Shown here: positions 51,001 to 59,610 of the stretch, piece by piece
Numbering within the stretch: position 1 is the first letter of the stretch
How the letters are laid out: the number at the start of each line of letters is the position of its first letter
From: a virus
Virus record (IMG/VR): IMGVR_UViG_3300009149_000012
Span: 62,001-126,000 of that record
DNA: 64,000 bases
Direction: 5' to 3' (one strand)
Program-made: the position numbers and the translations under genes
The notes under the pieces: model-generated
Seen by the model: only the letters and a program-made list of their open reading frames with translations
Told to the model about the DNA's origin: nothing
Databases searched by the model: none

Positions 51001-51151
51001 CCGAAGCCTCCGGTAACGATGGAATACGGAGAGGGTCCACCGGAACGAGTCGCATCTCAGCCACGTAATTCTGGCCGCACTTCTCGCAAACGAACCGCTG
51101 GGGTTCCTGCCCACTCGGCGCAAGGAAACCCTTACACCGGAGACATCGCAT
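50972..51151 (-). CDS. small zinc-binding protein, 59 aa
   Basis: MRCLRCKGFLAPSGQEPQRF then VCEKCGQNYVAEM: two CxxC pairs of a zinc ribbon, followed by a polar tail. Overlaps the start of delta' by 29 nt. Not recognised further. The GGTGTAAGG within its start codons encodes CRCKG and is probably coincidental. Confidence 0.7.
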   Translation of the reverse strand: MRCLRCKGFLAPSGQEPQRFVCEKCGQNYVAEMRLVPVDPLRIPSLPEASDVGRSKGSG

Positions 51152-51159
51152 CAAACTCG

Positions 51160-51363
51160 TCAACCGAGGTTTACTCCCCCACCGACATCGATCCCCCACG
51201 CCTGCTTGCACTTCACACACTGGTACATTCGCCCACGAGCACCTTTGGGTGTGATCTCGATCGCCACCATGTGACCGCAACTCTTGCAGCGGATGTGAAC
51301 TTCGTCGGGCTTCTTTTCGTTCGAAACGAGACCAGGCTTGGTACCGGTGGGGTCGACGGGCAT
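51160..51363 (-). CDS. small zinc-ribbon protein, 67 aa
   Basis: HIRCKSCGHMVAI and YQCVKCKQAWG form a four-Cys zinc ribbon. It has a Lys/Asp-rich N-terminus and a Gly-rich end. No further recognition. Coupled between the unknown 169-aa gene and the 59-aa zinc gene. Possible nucleic-acid binding. Confidence 0.75.
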   Translation of the reverse strand: MPVDPTGTKPGLVSNEKKPDEVHIRCKSCGHMVAIEITPKGARGRMYQCVKCKQAWGIDVGGGVNLG

Positions 51364-51372
51364 CGTGGGCTC

Positions 51373-51882
51373 CTAGTAAACGGAAATCGGGAAGTCTTCG
51401 GGAAACAACTCCGTGAGCTTGTCCAAGATGCGCTGATACATCGACTTGTCCCCTACGAGGCTTCCATCCCTCACCGACTTGTTGCCCAGGGCAATAAGCT
51501 CATCGGAGGGAGGACCAGTGTACACAGAAAAGATACCCGCATCAAACCCTTCCCGTGCCTTCTCAACGAGCCTCAGATAGTCGGTTCCTGAAACGGGTTT
51601 TTGCACTGAAGCCGAATCCGGACCGATCGCCGTAGCCACCATGGGAGTCGAAAAGTATCCGTCCATGATGTACGGAAGAATCTTGCTCCAATCCTCCCAC
51701 ATGATGACGACGTCGCCGTCATCGTGCTTGATCCTGACGAAGAAATCATCGTGGAAGGCTCCCTTGTCGATCCATGCGCGCTTGCGCAAAGCAGCCATGA
51801 GCGCAGAAGCAACAGCGGGGAGATCTGGCTTACGGAGTCGGTGCAGCCGACCGGGGCCGACCTGACGGAGACGAACGTCCAT
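51373..51882 (-). CDS. hypothetical protein, 169 aa
   Basis: N-terminal helix (LPAVASALMAALRKRAWIDK), mixed central part (FVRIKHDDGDVVIMWEDWSK; YFSTPMVATAIGP), then a C-terminal helical region (YLRLVEKAREGFDAGIF; MYQRILDKLTELFPEDF). Not recognised. Just downstream of the groEL gene. Confidence 0.65.
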   Translation of the reverse strand: MDVRLRQVGPGRLHRLRKPDLPAVASALMAALRKRAWIDKGAFHDDFFVRIKHDDGDVVIMWEDWSKILPYIMDGYFSTPMVATAIGPDSASVQKPVSGTDYLRLVEKAREGFDAGIFSVYTGPPSDELIALGNKSVRDGSLVGDKSMYQRILDKLTELFPEDFPISVY

Positions 51883-51905
51883 ACCTCAGTCAGGTGATAG
51901 GAAAA

Positions 51906-53489
<1,584 letters not shown>

Positions 53490-53828
53490 CTAAATCTCCC
53501 CTTTCTCCTGATAGCACTTCCGAATCTCTTCGGGGTCAATATCAGGGGGATCCTCGACTTCGTTTGCTTTGCGAACGACATCGCTCGTTGACAACTCGCT
53601 CGTTCGAGGCGCCCAGGCATTTGTTGGTGCTGGCTTCCCACGCACCTTGAGCCAACCCCAAGCATGGAAGGAAAGCAGACGCAAGTCTGGGTCGGCTCTC
53701 TCCCACACGACAGTTTCACCATCCAAAATAGCAGCCGACGCCGTCTCGGGATAGATCTCGTAGGACCAATCTTCCGGGAGGGCGTCTCGCACAGCCTGGA
53801 CCGTTTGATCGACGGTCCATAGGGTCAT
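53490..53828 (-). CDS. hypothetical protein, 112 aa
   Basis: Starts MTLWTVDQTVQAVRDALPED at ATG 53828; a GTG six codons earlier (53846) lies inside a strong hairpin and is less likely. An alpha/beta N-terminal half (WSYEIYPETASAAILDGETV) and a polar C-terminal half. Not recognised. Its stop is adjacent to the groEL start; no sequence similarity to GroES is seen. Confidence 0.6.
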   Translation of the reverse strand: MTLWTVDQTVQAVRDALPEDWSYEIYPETASAAILDGETVVWERADPDLRLLSFHAWGWLKVRGKPAPTNAWAPRTSELSTSDVVRKANEVEDPPDIDPEEIRKCYQEKGEI

Positions 53829-53840
53829 TTCTTGGAGTGT

Positions 53841-53872
53841 GGGCACCGGACGGATGATGATAGCCGGTGCCC
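53841..53872 (-). other. 9-bp perfect stem-loop upstream of the 112-aa gene
   Basis: GGGCACCGG / CCGGTGCCC with a 14-nt loop, on the minus strand 10 bases after the 58-aa gene stop and covering the alternative GTG start of the next gene. No T-run. It could end or stabilise the upstream mRNA or hide a start. Confidence 0.6.
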
Positions 53873-53882
53873 CGGGGGGTGG

Positions 53883-54059
53883 TCAACCGCTTCCGTAATA
53901 GAAGCGATTCTCGGCTCGGAACACCTCGTTCCGAATCGCCGCCTGCACCATCTTGCGATGGGCCTTGCCCTGGATGCGGGGGGGATTGGCAGACGCCACC
54001 TTGTAGGTGATGACCACGGTGGGGACGGTCACGAGGCGGCGGGTGGTGTTGGTGTTCAT
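53883..54059 (-). CDS. hypothetical protein, 58 aa
   Basis: MNTNTTRRLVTVPTVVITYK then basic helical end (KAHRKMVQAAIRNEVFRAEN). Small and basic. Its leader, AGAAGGGGC before the ATG, is part of the 38-nt conserved element. Function unknown. Confidence 0.6.
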   Translation of the reverse strand: MNTNTTRRLVTVPTVVITYKVASANPPRIQGKAHRKMVQAAIRNEVFRAENRFYYGSG

Positions 54060-54094
54060 GCCCCTTCTAAGGCACGAGCCTGGTACCGATCAAC
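54057..54094 (-). promoter_or_regulatory. conserved 38-nt leader (copy 2 of 3)
   Basis: GTTGATCGG, then CTTAGA 16 nt after TTGATC, AAGGGGC and ATG. Identical in length to the copies at 1546-1583 and 58036-58073. Confidence 0.55.
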
Positions 54095-54266
54095 TCTTTG
54101 ATCGATATTCGTCACGAAGTAGCGGGAGGGAGTAGCGAAACGATTGCTCGGCCATGGCGCTTCGGGACAGACCCTTGGCCTTGGCGGCGGCTTCCAACAG
54201 TTCCAAGGCTTCCTCACTCAGCGCGATGGAAAGCTTGACCTTCTTCTTTCGCTTCGGAGCTTTCAT
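54090..54266 (-). CDS. small basic ribbon-helix-helix-like protein, 58 aa
   Basis: Starts MKAPKRKKKVKLSIALSEEA, then LELLEAAAKAKGLSRSAMAE. The strand (KVKLSIALSEE) plus two helices fits a CopG/Arc-type ribbon-helix-helix DNA-binding protein. The A of its ATG is the A of the CCA end of the tRNA-Ser(UGA) gene, so it has no separate ribosome site. Could be a phage regulator. Confidence 0.65.
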   Translation of the reverse strand: MKAPKRKKKVKLSIALSEEALELLEAAAKAKGLSRSAMAEQSFRYSLPLLRDEYRSKS

Positions 54267-54351
54267 GGCGGAAAACAGAGGAGTCGAACCCCCAACCTTT
54301 CGGTCGCCCCGGTGTTCAAGACCGGTTGCCCACCACTGAGCAGTGTCTTCC
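54266..54351 (-). tRNA. tRNA-Ser(UGA)
   Basis: Class II tRNA. Acceptor GGAAGAC with GTTTTCC; anticodon arm CCGGT CTTGAAC ACCGG (anticodon TGA); long variable arm around GACCGAAAGGTT; T-loop GTTCGACT. CCA is encoded and merges with the ATG of the next gene. Confidence 0.93.
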
Positions 54352-54355
54352 GTAG

Positions 54356-54438
54356 AGGAGAATAGAGGAGTCGAACCTCCGACCTTGCGGTCGCCCCAGT
54401 GTTCGAAACTGGTTGCCAGCCACCTAGCGGTATTCTCC
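54356..54438 (-). tRNA. tRNA-Ser(CGA)
   Basis: Class II tRNA. Acceptor GGAGAAT with ATTCTCC; anticodon arm CCAGT TTCGAAC ACTGG (anticodon CGA); variable arm GACCGCAAGGTC; T-loop GTTCGACT. CCA is not encoded; discriminator base appears to be T. Only a few bases separate it from tRNA-Ser(UGA), so a dimeric precursor is likely. Confidence 0.9.
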
Positions 54439-54460
54439 ATGGGCCTTGCGGCCCAACCCA

Positions 54461-55966
54461 TCACCAGTTCTTGCTAATGCGGTTCTTGGTGATGCGTTTC
54501 TTGACGGGATCCGAGTTTGTGCTTTCCGATTCAGGCGGGGAAACCTCGTAGACGGGCGTGTTGGCATCCGGCGTGTGGACTGCCGGGACCACGAACATCG
54601 AAGCCGCAGCATCCGAGTCGACCGCAAAGTCCTCCGAAAGCTGCTGTTGAGAAGCGTTGCAGGACACAACCCCAAGCTCCTGAAGGTCGGCAGAGGCATC
54701 CGAATCGGCCGAGAAGGTTCCGTAGCCTGCCGACATGCCCCGGCCCACGCTGCGCAGGTAGCCTTGGCCTTCGTTGAAGTTCTCGCTGGTTGCCATCCGT
54801 TGACCAAGACGCTGGCTCACGTTGGCGACCCCGACATGACCCCGGCGCTGGGCGCTTTCAGTGTGGACACGCATGATTGACTGCGCCTGGGCGAAGTTGC
54901 CGTTGTTGGCCTGTTCTTCGGCTTCAAGCTGCGCCTTGGCCGTTTGAGCCAAGACCACGATGGCGTCGACGTCCTTGGTCGGCAAGTCCTGCTGTTCGCC
55001 GTTCTTGACGAACCGGACCTTGGCTTTGATGTCTTCGTTGTGATCCAACTTTTTGCCGTCCTTGTCGAGGCAACTGTACTTGACGTTCACCTCGAAGGCG
55101 TTGACGGCACGAGGGAAAGCTTGCTTTTGCTCTTTGAACTTGATCAAGAACACGAGGTGACGCGTTTCCTCAGCGAGAAGGTCAGGCGTCTGGACACTCA
55201 CTTCGCCGGTCACTTCCTCTTCAACGTCGGCATCCGAGATGCACTCAACGATCTGGTGACCGTTGAGGGGTTTGACTTCCAACGTGACGTCGGTTGCGTA
55301 GGTCGACACCAGCCCGCCAAGCTCTTTGCCGAAGGCGGCGAGAGCCGAGTCAGGGTTCTCGATGTAGGCGTAGTTGCCCTTGCCCTCTTTGGACCACTCG
55401 GTCAGAAGCTTTTGGTCGCAGTCACGGGCGTTGCCGTAGCCGAAAGCGCTGACAGACACCCGACCTCGGTTGGCTTCCAAGAGCTTGAGCAGTTCAGGAG
55501 CGCGCTGAGCGACGCCGCAGTTGGCGTAGCCGTCCGTGAACATGATGGCCCGGTGGATGATGTCCGAGCCCAGGTCCATGGAGTTCATCAACTCGACGGC
55601 CTTCAGGAAGCCGCCAGAAAAGTTGGTGCTCCCGCCAGGGGTGAGCTTGTTGACTTCGGCCTTGAGCAGTTCCTTGGTCTGAGGCGTGATCTCGGTCGGG
55701 GGGTAGGACCGCACACGGTCATCAAACGCCACGAGCCCACAGTAGTCGCCTTCCTGAAGGTGGTCGATGAGCTTGAGGACGGAACGCTTGGCGTACTCCA
55801 TCTTGTTGCCCATGCCCATGCTGCCGGACACGTCCATGACCGGCATCACGAAGATGCGGGGCCGTTTGGCGGTCGCCGACGGGGCGGTGAGGCTGATCAC
55901 AAGGTGGGCGTCGGTGTCGACGTCATGACGGACTTGGTCAAATGTATGGCGAGCTTCAATCTTCAT
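54461..55966 (-). CDS. von Willebrand factor A-domain protein, 501 aa
   Basis: VWA domain from about residue 38: VMPVMDVSGSMG (MIDAS DxSxS), TPGGSTNFSGG (MIDAS Thr) and IMFTDGYAN (third MIDAS Asp), VSAFGYG. The middle is beta-rich (VEEEVTGEVSVQTPDLLAEE), as in YfbK-like VWA proteins, and residues 350-430 are helical. The end is Ser/Asp-rich, then basic KKRITKNRISKNW. No signal peptide or MoxR-type ATPase partner seen. Role in a phage is unclear; a metal-dependent protein-binding scaffold or part of a host-directed function is possible. Confidence 0.88.
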   Translation of the reverse strand: MKIEARHTFDQVRHDVDTDAHLVISLTAPSATAKRPRIFVMPVMDVSGSMGMGNKMEYAKRSVLKLIDHLQEGDYCGLVAFDDRVRSYPPTEITPQTKELLKAEVNKLTPGGSTNFSGGFLKAVELMNSMDLGSDIIHRAIMFTDGYANCGVAQRAPELLKLLEANRGRVSVSAFGYGNARDCDQKLLTEWSKEGKGNYAYIENPDSALAAFGKELGGLVSTYATDVTLEVKPLNGHQIVECISDADVEEEVTGEVSVQTPDLLAEETRHLVFLIKFKEQKQAFPRAVNAFEVNVKYSCLDKDGKKLDHNEDIKAKVRFVKNGEQQDLPTKDVDAIVVLAQTAKAQLEAEEQANNGNFAQAQSIMRVHTESAQRRGHVGVANVSQRLGQRMATSENFNEGQGYLRSVGRGMSAGYGTFSADSDASADLQELGVVSCNASQQQLSEDFAVDSDAAASMFVVPAVHTPDANTPVYEVSPPESESTNSDPVKKRITKNRISKNW

Positions 55967-55976
55967 GGGATTCCTC

Positions 55977-56004
55977 CGTACACGTTATCGGTCGGTGCCA
56001 TCAA
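55977..56004 (-). promoter_or_regulatory. promoter candidate TTGATG-16-TGTACG
   Basis: TTGATG (55999-56004) and TGTACG (55977-55982) with 16-nt spacing, just upstream of the VWA gene (start 55966, GGAGGA ribosome site). Same spacing as the other TTG-16-TGTA pairs. The remaining stretch up to 56159 shows no gene or RNA that can be supported. Confidence 0.45.
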
Positions 56005-56159
56005 CGCAGAGCCGGACATGCTCCCATAATCAATGACGTGCCTTACGATCGTCCTCAGTGTCTCCAAAACCCTTTCGGGCGCGATTCACTGTACGGGGAC
56101 TCAACCTATGAAGGCGCATCCCCTTGCAGAAGCCATCCTCTCAAAGATGACTTTTGATG

Positions 56160-56417
56160 TCAAGCGTGTTTTTCACACCGCCACTGAAGTCGACCAAGAG
56201 AGTCTCGGCCGATGATCCGACGTGTCGCCGGTTCTCCACACAGAAACTTGAGTTTGCTAGACCGACACTTGTAAATCTTCACATGGCGCCTGCCCCGGGG
56301 CAGGCCCCCGGTTTGAGCGTAACCGCACACGAGGCACTTGGAGCACTGCCAGTAGCGATCTGGCTTTTCACCAAGCGGGATTCCTCGAAGGGGCTGCCAG
56401 TCATGTTCGCAATCCAT
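56160..56417 (-). CDS. zinc-binding hypothetical protein, 85 aa
   Basis: MDCEHDWQPLRGIPLGEKPD then YWQCSKCLVCGYAQTG, with YKCRSSKLKFLCGEPATRRI and WRCEKHA: enough Cys/His for two metal sites. Starts just downstream of tRNA-Ser(GGA). Not recognised further. Confidence 0.7.
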   Translation of the reverse strand: MDCEHDWQPLRGIPLGEKPDRYWQCSKCLVCGYAQTGGLPRGRRHVKIYKCRSSKLKFLCGEPATRRIIGRDSLGRLQWRCEKHA

Positions 56418-56436
56418 GCGGCCGACACTAGCACAG

Positions 56437-56523
56437 CGGAAGCAGGAGGTATCGATCCCCAAGCAGCGTGAGCCGCTCGTACACGTTTCCAACGTGTCCC
56501 GTACCCTGTACGGTTCAGCTTCC
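56437..56523 (-). tRNA. tRNA-Ser(GGA)
   Basis: Class II. Acceptor GGAAGC/GCTTCC; D-arm CCG TACAGGGTA CGG; anticodon arm ACACG TTGGAAA CGTGT (anticodon GGA); variable arm AGCG GCTCA CGCT; T-loop ATCGATA instead of TTCGANN and one mismatch in the T-stem. Discriminator G, no CCA. Some weakness in the T-arm. Confidence 0.75.
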
Positions 56524-56784
56524 AGGCAGGGTCTCGTAGGTCGCCAATTGCTGGGACCACAAGACCCCTTCGATCCACCCAAGGGCTCCCGCTGCGGCGA
56601 GCGAGTTGCCTTCCCGGGCGATTCTCAAAACGTTCGGGATCATCCAGAGCACGTGGCACAGGACTTCCATCCGTTCCGGGATCTTGCCCGGGAGCGTGTA
56701 TTGCTTCGGAGTAGCACCCGCCTCTTGAAGCAAATCACGGTACTTCTCAAGAGCCCGCTCGAAATGAGGATCACTTGGTGCCAA
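56515..56784 (-). CDS. helical hypothetical protein, 89 aa
   Basis: MAPSDPHFERALEKYRDLLQ, MEVLCHVLWMIPNVLRIARE and ALGWIEGVLWSQQLATYETL: an all-helical small protein. Overlaps the HNH gene start by 14 nt on one side and the tRNA-Ser 5' end by about 9 nt on the other. Unknown. Confidence 0.65.
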   Translation of the reverse strand: MAPSDPHFERALEKYRDLLQEAGATPKQYTLPGKIPERMEVLCHVLWMIPNVLRIAREGNSLAAAGALGWIEGVLWSQQLATYETLPGS

Positions 56785-57286
56785 GGTACCACGTCCATTG
56801 CTCGGGAGCGTTGTTCATCGGGATGGGAGGCGGGGTGAGCGGCAGCGTCTTGGGCTGGACCGGCTTTTTCAGCAGCCGCATCCCTGCTTGCTGCGGCGTG
56901 CGACCCGCTTTGCGGTTGTTGCACGGGTAGCAACACGTCACGATGTTCGTCCACACAGTCTTCCCACCTTGGGAGCGAGGGATGACGTGGTCGTAGTTGA
57001 GCTTGCTCATCGTCGCCTTCGTTCCGCAATACTGGCAAACGAACTTGTCCCGGGTCATCACGTTGATCCGAGAGAACTTCACAGCCTTTTTGCGAGCCGA
57101 AACCGTCTTCGTGAGTCGAGCCACGGCGGGAATGCTCATCTCCACCGAAGGACTACGGACCGTTTCCTCATACTCTTCCAGCACCTCGATCTTGCCCATC
57201 CACAGCAAGCACACGGCTTGCTCCCAGGGTACGATCCGGTGAGGCTGGAAGCCTTGAGTCAGGATAAGTGTGTGGGATGAAGCCAT
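56771..57286 (-). CDS. HNH endonuclease, 171 aa
   Basis: HNH core: RDKFVCQYCGTKA (C84, C87), LNYDHVIPRSQGG (D99, H100), TNIVTCCYPCNNRKAGR (N and CxxC). N-terminal 80 residues begin QGFQPHRIVPWEQAVCLLWM, matching the RNA ligase-like/HNH family often found beside phage genes. C-terminal tail Pro-rich. Could be a homing-type endonuclease or a DNA packaging nuclease. Lies next to the tmRNA gene. Confidence 0.9.
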   Translation of the reverse strand: MASSHTLILTQGFQPHRIVPWEQAVCLLWMGKIEVLEEYEETVRSPSVEMSIPAVARLTKTVSARKKAVKFSRINVMTRDKFVCQYCGTKATMSKLNYDHVIPRSQGGKTVWTNIVTCCYPCNNRKAGRTPQQAGMRLLKKPVQPKTLPLTPPPIPMNNAPEQWTWYLGTK

Positions 57287-57327
57287 GATAAGCCTACCGT
57301 TTCTTTTTCCGCATCATTCAGCCTTGT

Positions 57328-57337
57328 TTACACCGTG
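57328..57337 (-). promoter_or_regulatory. GGTGTAAAC motif between tmRNA and HNH gene
   Basis: ACGGTGTAAAC about 45 nt upstream of the HNH ATG at 57286. The stretch 57287-57345 holds no other feature. Confidence 0.45.
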
Positions 57338-57345
57338 GAATTAGT

Positions 57346-57701
57346 GGAGTCGCCGGGAATCGAACCCGGGTCCGAAAAACATCGTTTCAATCCGTCTACG
57401 TGCGTAGCCCTTCTACCCTCGGGCGGGGTTTGCCGATCTTCCAACCGACATGGGGATTTTCATTGTCTTGATCGGGGGTTATCGACACGTCCCTCAATTT
57501 TGCCCCGAAGCATCCTGTGTGGGTTGACGTCGCCGGGGTACTCAGGACCCTTCCCGTTTGACGGACACTACGCTGCTGCGAGCATCAGGTTACCATTATC
57601 GTTGGCAATTGACGTTCCACCTGTTTGATCATGGCTGTTCAGGTGGCTCAGCCAGCACGCGAGATCGAACCTCCATCCTCCGTCGAAACCAAGTCGACCC
57701 C
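57346..57701 (-). ncRNA. ssrA: tmRNA
   Basis: 356 nt. 5' end GGGGTCGACTTGGTTTCGAC and 3' end with GGGTTCGATTCCC and CGACTCC form a tRNA-like domain; the acceptor has G1-G2-G3.U, i.e. the G3-U70 alanine identity pair. A mRNA-like segment encodes tag ANDNGNLMLAAA, GCC at 57606 to TAG at 57568. CCA is not encoded. Rescues stalled ribosomes with SmpB and tags their products for ClpXP-type proteolysis. A smpB gene is not in this window. Confidence 0.95.
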
Positions 57702-57717
57702 AAATGAGTCAAGAGAA

Positions 57718-57727
57718 GTTACACCGA
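57718..57727 (-). promoter_or_regulatory. GGTGTAAC motif ahead of the tmRNA
   Basis: TCGGTGTAAC ends 17 nt upstream of the tmRNA 5' end, with TTGCCG 15 nt before TGTAAC. The precursor would be trimmed to the mature 5' end. Confidence 0.4.
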
Positions 57728-57746
57728 GTTGATGCACCCGGCAAGC

Positions 57747-57833
57747 TGGTAGGGGTGACAGGAGTCGAACCTGCACGCCACGAAGGGCACCTGAACTTAA
57801 ACCAGGCGTGTCTGCCAGTTTCACCACACCCCC
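57747..57833 (-). tRNA. tRNA-Leu(UAA)
   Basis: Class II. Acceptor GGGGGTG with CACCCCT (G1-U72 wobble), anticodon arm CCTGG TTTAAGT TCAGG (anticodon TAA), variable arm TGCCCTTCGTGGCG, T-loop GTTCGACT, CCA encoded. Directly follows the stop of the 67-aa gene. Confidence 0.93.
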
Positions 57834-57834
57834 G

Positions 57835-58038
57835 TCAGACGCAGGCTTCCCCAGCCTGGGAGAGCCTCAAGACACTGTGAGGCACGTCGCACTGCAAGAC
57901 GTAGTCGAACCGAGTCGAGACCACGTAGTGCAGCAACCCCTTCTCGACCAAGGCATCCCGCACCCGCTTGGTGGGGAAGCGACCCTGCATGGTCTTGAAG
58001 TATTCGAGAGCGGCTCGTTGGGGGGTTGTGATCTTCAT
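57835..58038 (-). CDS. hypothetical winged-helix-like protein, 67 aa
   Basis: MKITTPQRAALEYFKTMQGR, then FPTKRVRDALVEKGLLHYVV and STRFDYVLQCDVPHSVLRLS: helix-helix-helix-strand order of a small winged-helix domain. Begins directly after the 38-nt leader. Not recognised further. Confidence 0.65.
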   Translation of the reverse strand: MKITTPQRAALEYFKTMQGRFPTKRVRDALVEKGLLHYVVSTRFDYVLQCDVPHSVLRLSQAGEACV

Positions 58039-58073
58039 GCACCCTCTAAGACAGCCGAGCCGCCTCAATCAAC
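58036..58073 (-). promoter_or_regulatory. conserved 38-nt leader (copy 3 of 3)
   Basis: GTTGATTGA, CTTAGA 16 nt after TTGATT, AGGGTGC, ATG; lies between tRNA-Leu(CAA) and the 67-aa gene. Confidence 0.55.
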
Positions 58074-58080
58074 CGAAAGT

Positions 58081-58167
58081 TGGTGGCAACGGGGGGAGTC
58101 GAACCCCCACGCTCACATGGAGCACCTGGGTTTGAGCCAGGCGTGTCTGCCATTTCACCACGTTGCC
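58081..58167 (-). tRNA. tRNA-Leu(CAA)
   Basis: Class II. Acceptor GGCAACG with CGTTGCC, anticodon arm CCTGG CTCAAAC CCAGG (anticodon CAA), variable arm TGCTCCATGTGAGCG, T-loop GTTCGACT, CCA encoded. Confidence 0.94.
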
Positions 58168-58358
58168 AAAAGCGAGAGCTAACAGGACGGAGCAGAGATG
58201 CTCGGGTAGGGGCGATGAAAATGGAGTAACCGACTTGATAGTGGAAGAACTGTCGGTGTTCCAGATTGAAGTTTTTCGCACACTTTCCCGATTTGCCGTG
58301 AGCGTCTTTCAACGCTTATTGTAGGTAGGTCTTCTCTCGCCTCGTTTCCGCCCCCGGA
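58168..58358 (-). other. 190-nt non-coding gap
   Basis: Between tRNA-Leu(CAA) and the 167-aa gene. Contains GCGT/ACGC hairpin near 58310 without T-run. A TTG-started frame crosses the tRNA and is rejected. No other feature can be supported. Confidence 0.5.
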
Positions 58359-58862
58359 TTACTCCGGGAGGGTTACGTTCATTTCGATTTCGGTCAGGTT
58401 GCCCTTGGCGATGGCGGCTCGAATGACCGCCGCTTCTTTCGCCGCCTGGTTGGCGAACTTCAAGGCTTGTGCCTGGGTGACCATGCGCTTGGCCCGGACC
58501 TCGTTGGGGTCACGGGTGAGCGTTTCGTCCCGGTAGCTGTAGCGGTCTTTCTTGACCCCGGCGACGCTTCGCCACATCTTCTCCAACCGACCCGCACCGC
58601 CGACGCTCTTGATCGCTTCGGTGAGGGTCATCGTGTCGGAGCCAACTTCAACACGAACCTGCATGTTGTAGTCGGTCTGCGCCGTCTGAAGCTTGGCGAC
58701 CATCACATCATACGCATGGAACTTGTCAGCGATCTGCTGAGGCGTTTCCTTGTCGTCATCCTCGAAGGCGTGAAGCGAGCCATCGAAAAGGGAAGCCGTC
58801 GTGTCTCGAACCATCACAGTTCGTTTGATTGCGTCTTTCAGAATGTGTCCGGTAACTTTCAT
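58359..58862 (-). CDS. hypothetical protein, 167 aa
   Basis: MKVTGHILKDAIKRTVMVRD; helical middle (ETPQQIADKFHAYDVMVAKL) and end (AQALKFANQAAKEAAVIRAA). Regular helices and strand pairs but no motif. GAGGA ribosome site and a TCGGTGTAGAT motif upstream. Confidence 0.65.
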   Translation of the reverse strand: MKVTGHILKDAIKRTVMVRDTTASLFDGSLHAFEDDDKETPQQIADKFHAYDVMVAKLQTAQTDYNMQVRVEVGSDTMTLTEAIKSVGGAGRLEKMWRSVAGVKKDRYSYRDETLTRDPNEVRAKRMVTQAQALKFANQAAKEAAVIRAAIAKGNLTEIEMNVTLPE

Positions 58863-58880
58863 GGTCGTCCTCTGATCTGA

Positions 58881-58890
58881 TCTACACCGA
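58881..58890 (-). promoter_or_regulatory. GGTGTA-type motif ahead of the 167-aa gene
   Basis: TCGGTGTAGA about 18 nt before the ATG, at the 3' end of the upstream 242-aa gene. Confidence 0.45.
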
Positions 58891-59610
58891 CGGGTCAGTG
58901 TCGGCTGAATTTTCGGTCGTGAAAGAAGCGCCCGCCTGGTTCAAATGATGAGCTTGGGCCGACGTCAACGCAAATTCGGTGGGAATCCCATCCATAAGGG
59001 CGGCAGCGGCATGAAGCGGCACGTCAGGGAAAAGCTGGCGGTACGCTCGAAGGAAAGCGATCCGGTCTGACACCGAAGTGAGGGTGAGATTGAAACGTTC
59101 CTCTTGAATACCGACGGTCAGTTCCTGGTTATTCTCTTGGTAGGGCTCATCGGGTACCCCAGCCGTAGTCACAGACGGAAGAGCCTCCCGATACGGTGCA
59201 GGAGCAAGCCCAGAGAGCCTGCCAATACGGGGTGAGCGTCGAACAGGCGGGTGGTCGCCCTCTCGAAAGGGTGTCGGGGCCGAACCTCGAATCGGCTGCA
59301 CCATGGCTTCAGCAAGGTCTGCCATCGCTTGCGGGTCGTGTATGATCTGTTCGACAAGGCTCGGATCCATGATCGGAGCGCGAGGTTCCGTACGGGTCTC
59401 CGTGAAGGGAGGCGCAACGTCTCCGCTCATGACCAACCCCCGGGGCCTCACATCACTGATATCGCCCGAATACTGAATCGGCTCACCCGGTTGCCGGGGG
59501 TACCCAGGCGGCGCCAAGCTCGAATAGATCCGAGCACTTTGGTCACGGAGCTTGAGCGCTGCCTTGTCCTCGGCTTCCTGCACGAGTTGTATCAACCGCT
59601 GCTTGCTCAC
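58882..59610 (-). CDS. hypothetical protein, 242 aa
   Basis: GTG start (MSKQRLIQLVQEAEDKAALK)  supported by GGAAGGAA. Pro/Arg-rich disordered-looking middle (residues 30-150) and a helical C-terminal part (ISDRIAFLRAYRQLFPDVP-like; SDRIAFLRAYRQLFPDVPLH). Not recognised. Overlaps the SGNH gene end by about 68 nt. Confidence 0.55.
   Translation of the reverse strand: MSKQRLIQLVQEAEDKAALKLRDQSARIYSSLAPPGYPRQPGEPIQYSGDISDVRPRGLVMSGDVAPPFTETRTEPRAPIMDPSLVEQIIHDPQAMADLAEAMVQPIRGSAPTPFREGDHPPVRRSPRIGRLSGLAPAPYREALPSVTTAGVPDEPYQENNQELTVGIQEERFNLTLTSVSDRIAFLRAYRQLFPDVPLHAAAALMDGIPTEFALTSAQAHHLNQAGASFTTENSADTDPSV

Noticed and set aside
51130-51140. GGTGTAAGG as another promoter motif
   Set aside because: It encodes Cys-Lys of a zinc CxxC motif and is not placed before a start; treated as coincidence.
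53490-53828. GroES candidate next to groEL
   Set aside because: No GroES-like mobile loop or beta-barrel pattern is visible in the 112-aa protein.
54090-54464. 124-codon frame covering both tRNA-Ser genes
   Set aside because: The N-terminal two thirds are translated tRNA sequence; only the last 58 codons look like a protein.
58046-58312. 88-codon TTG-started frame through tRNA-Leu(CAA)
   Set aside because: It reads through a complete tRNA gene and has no ribosome site.
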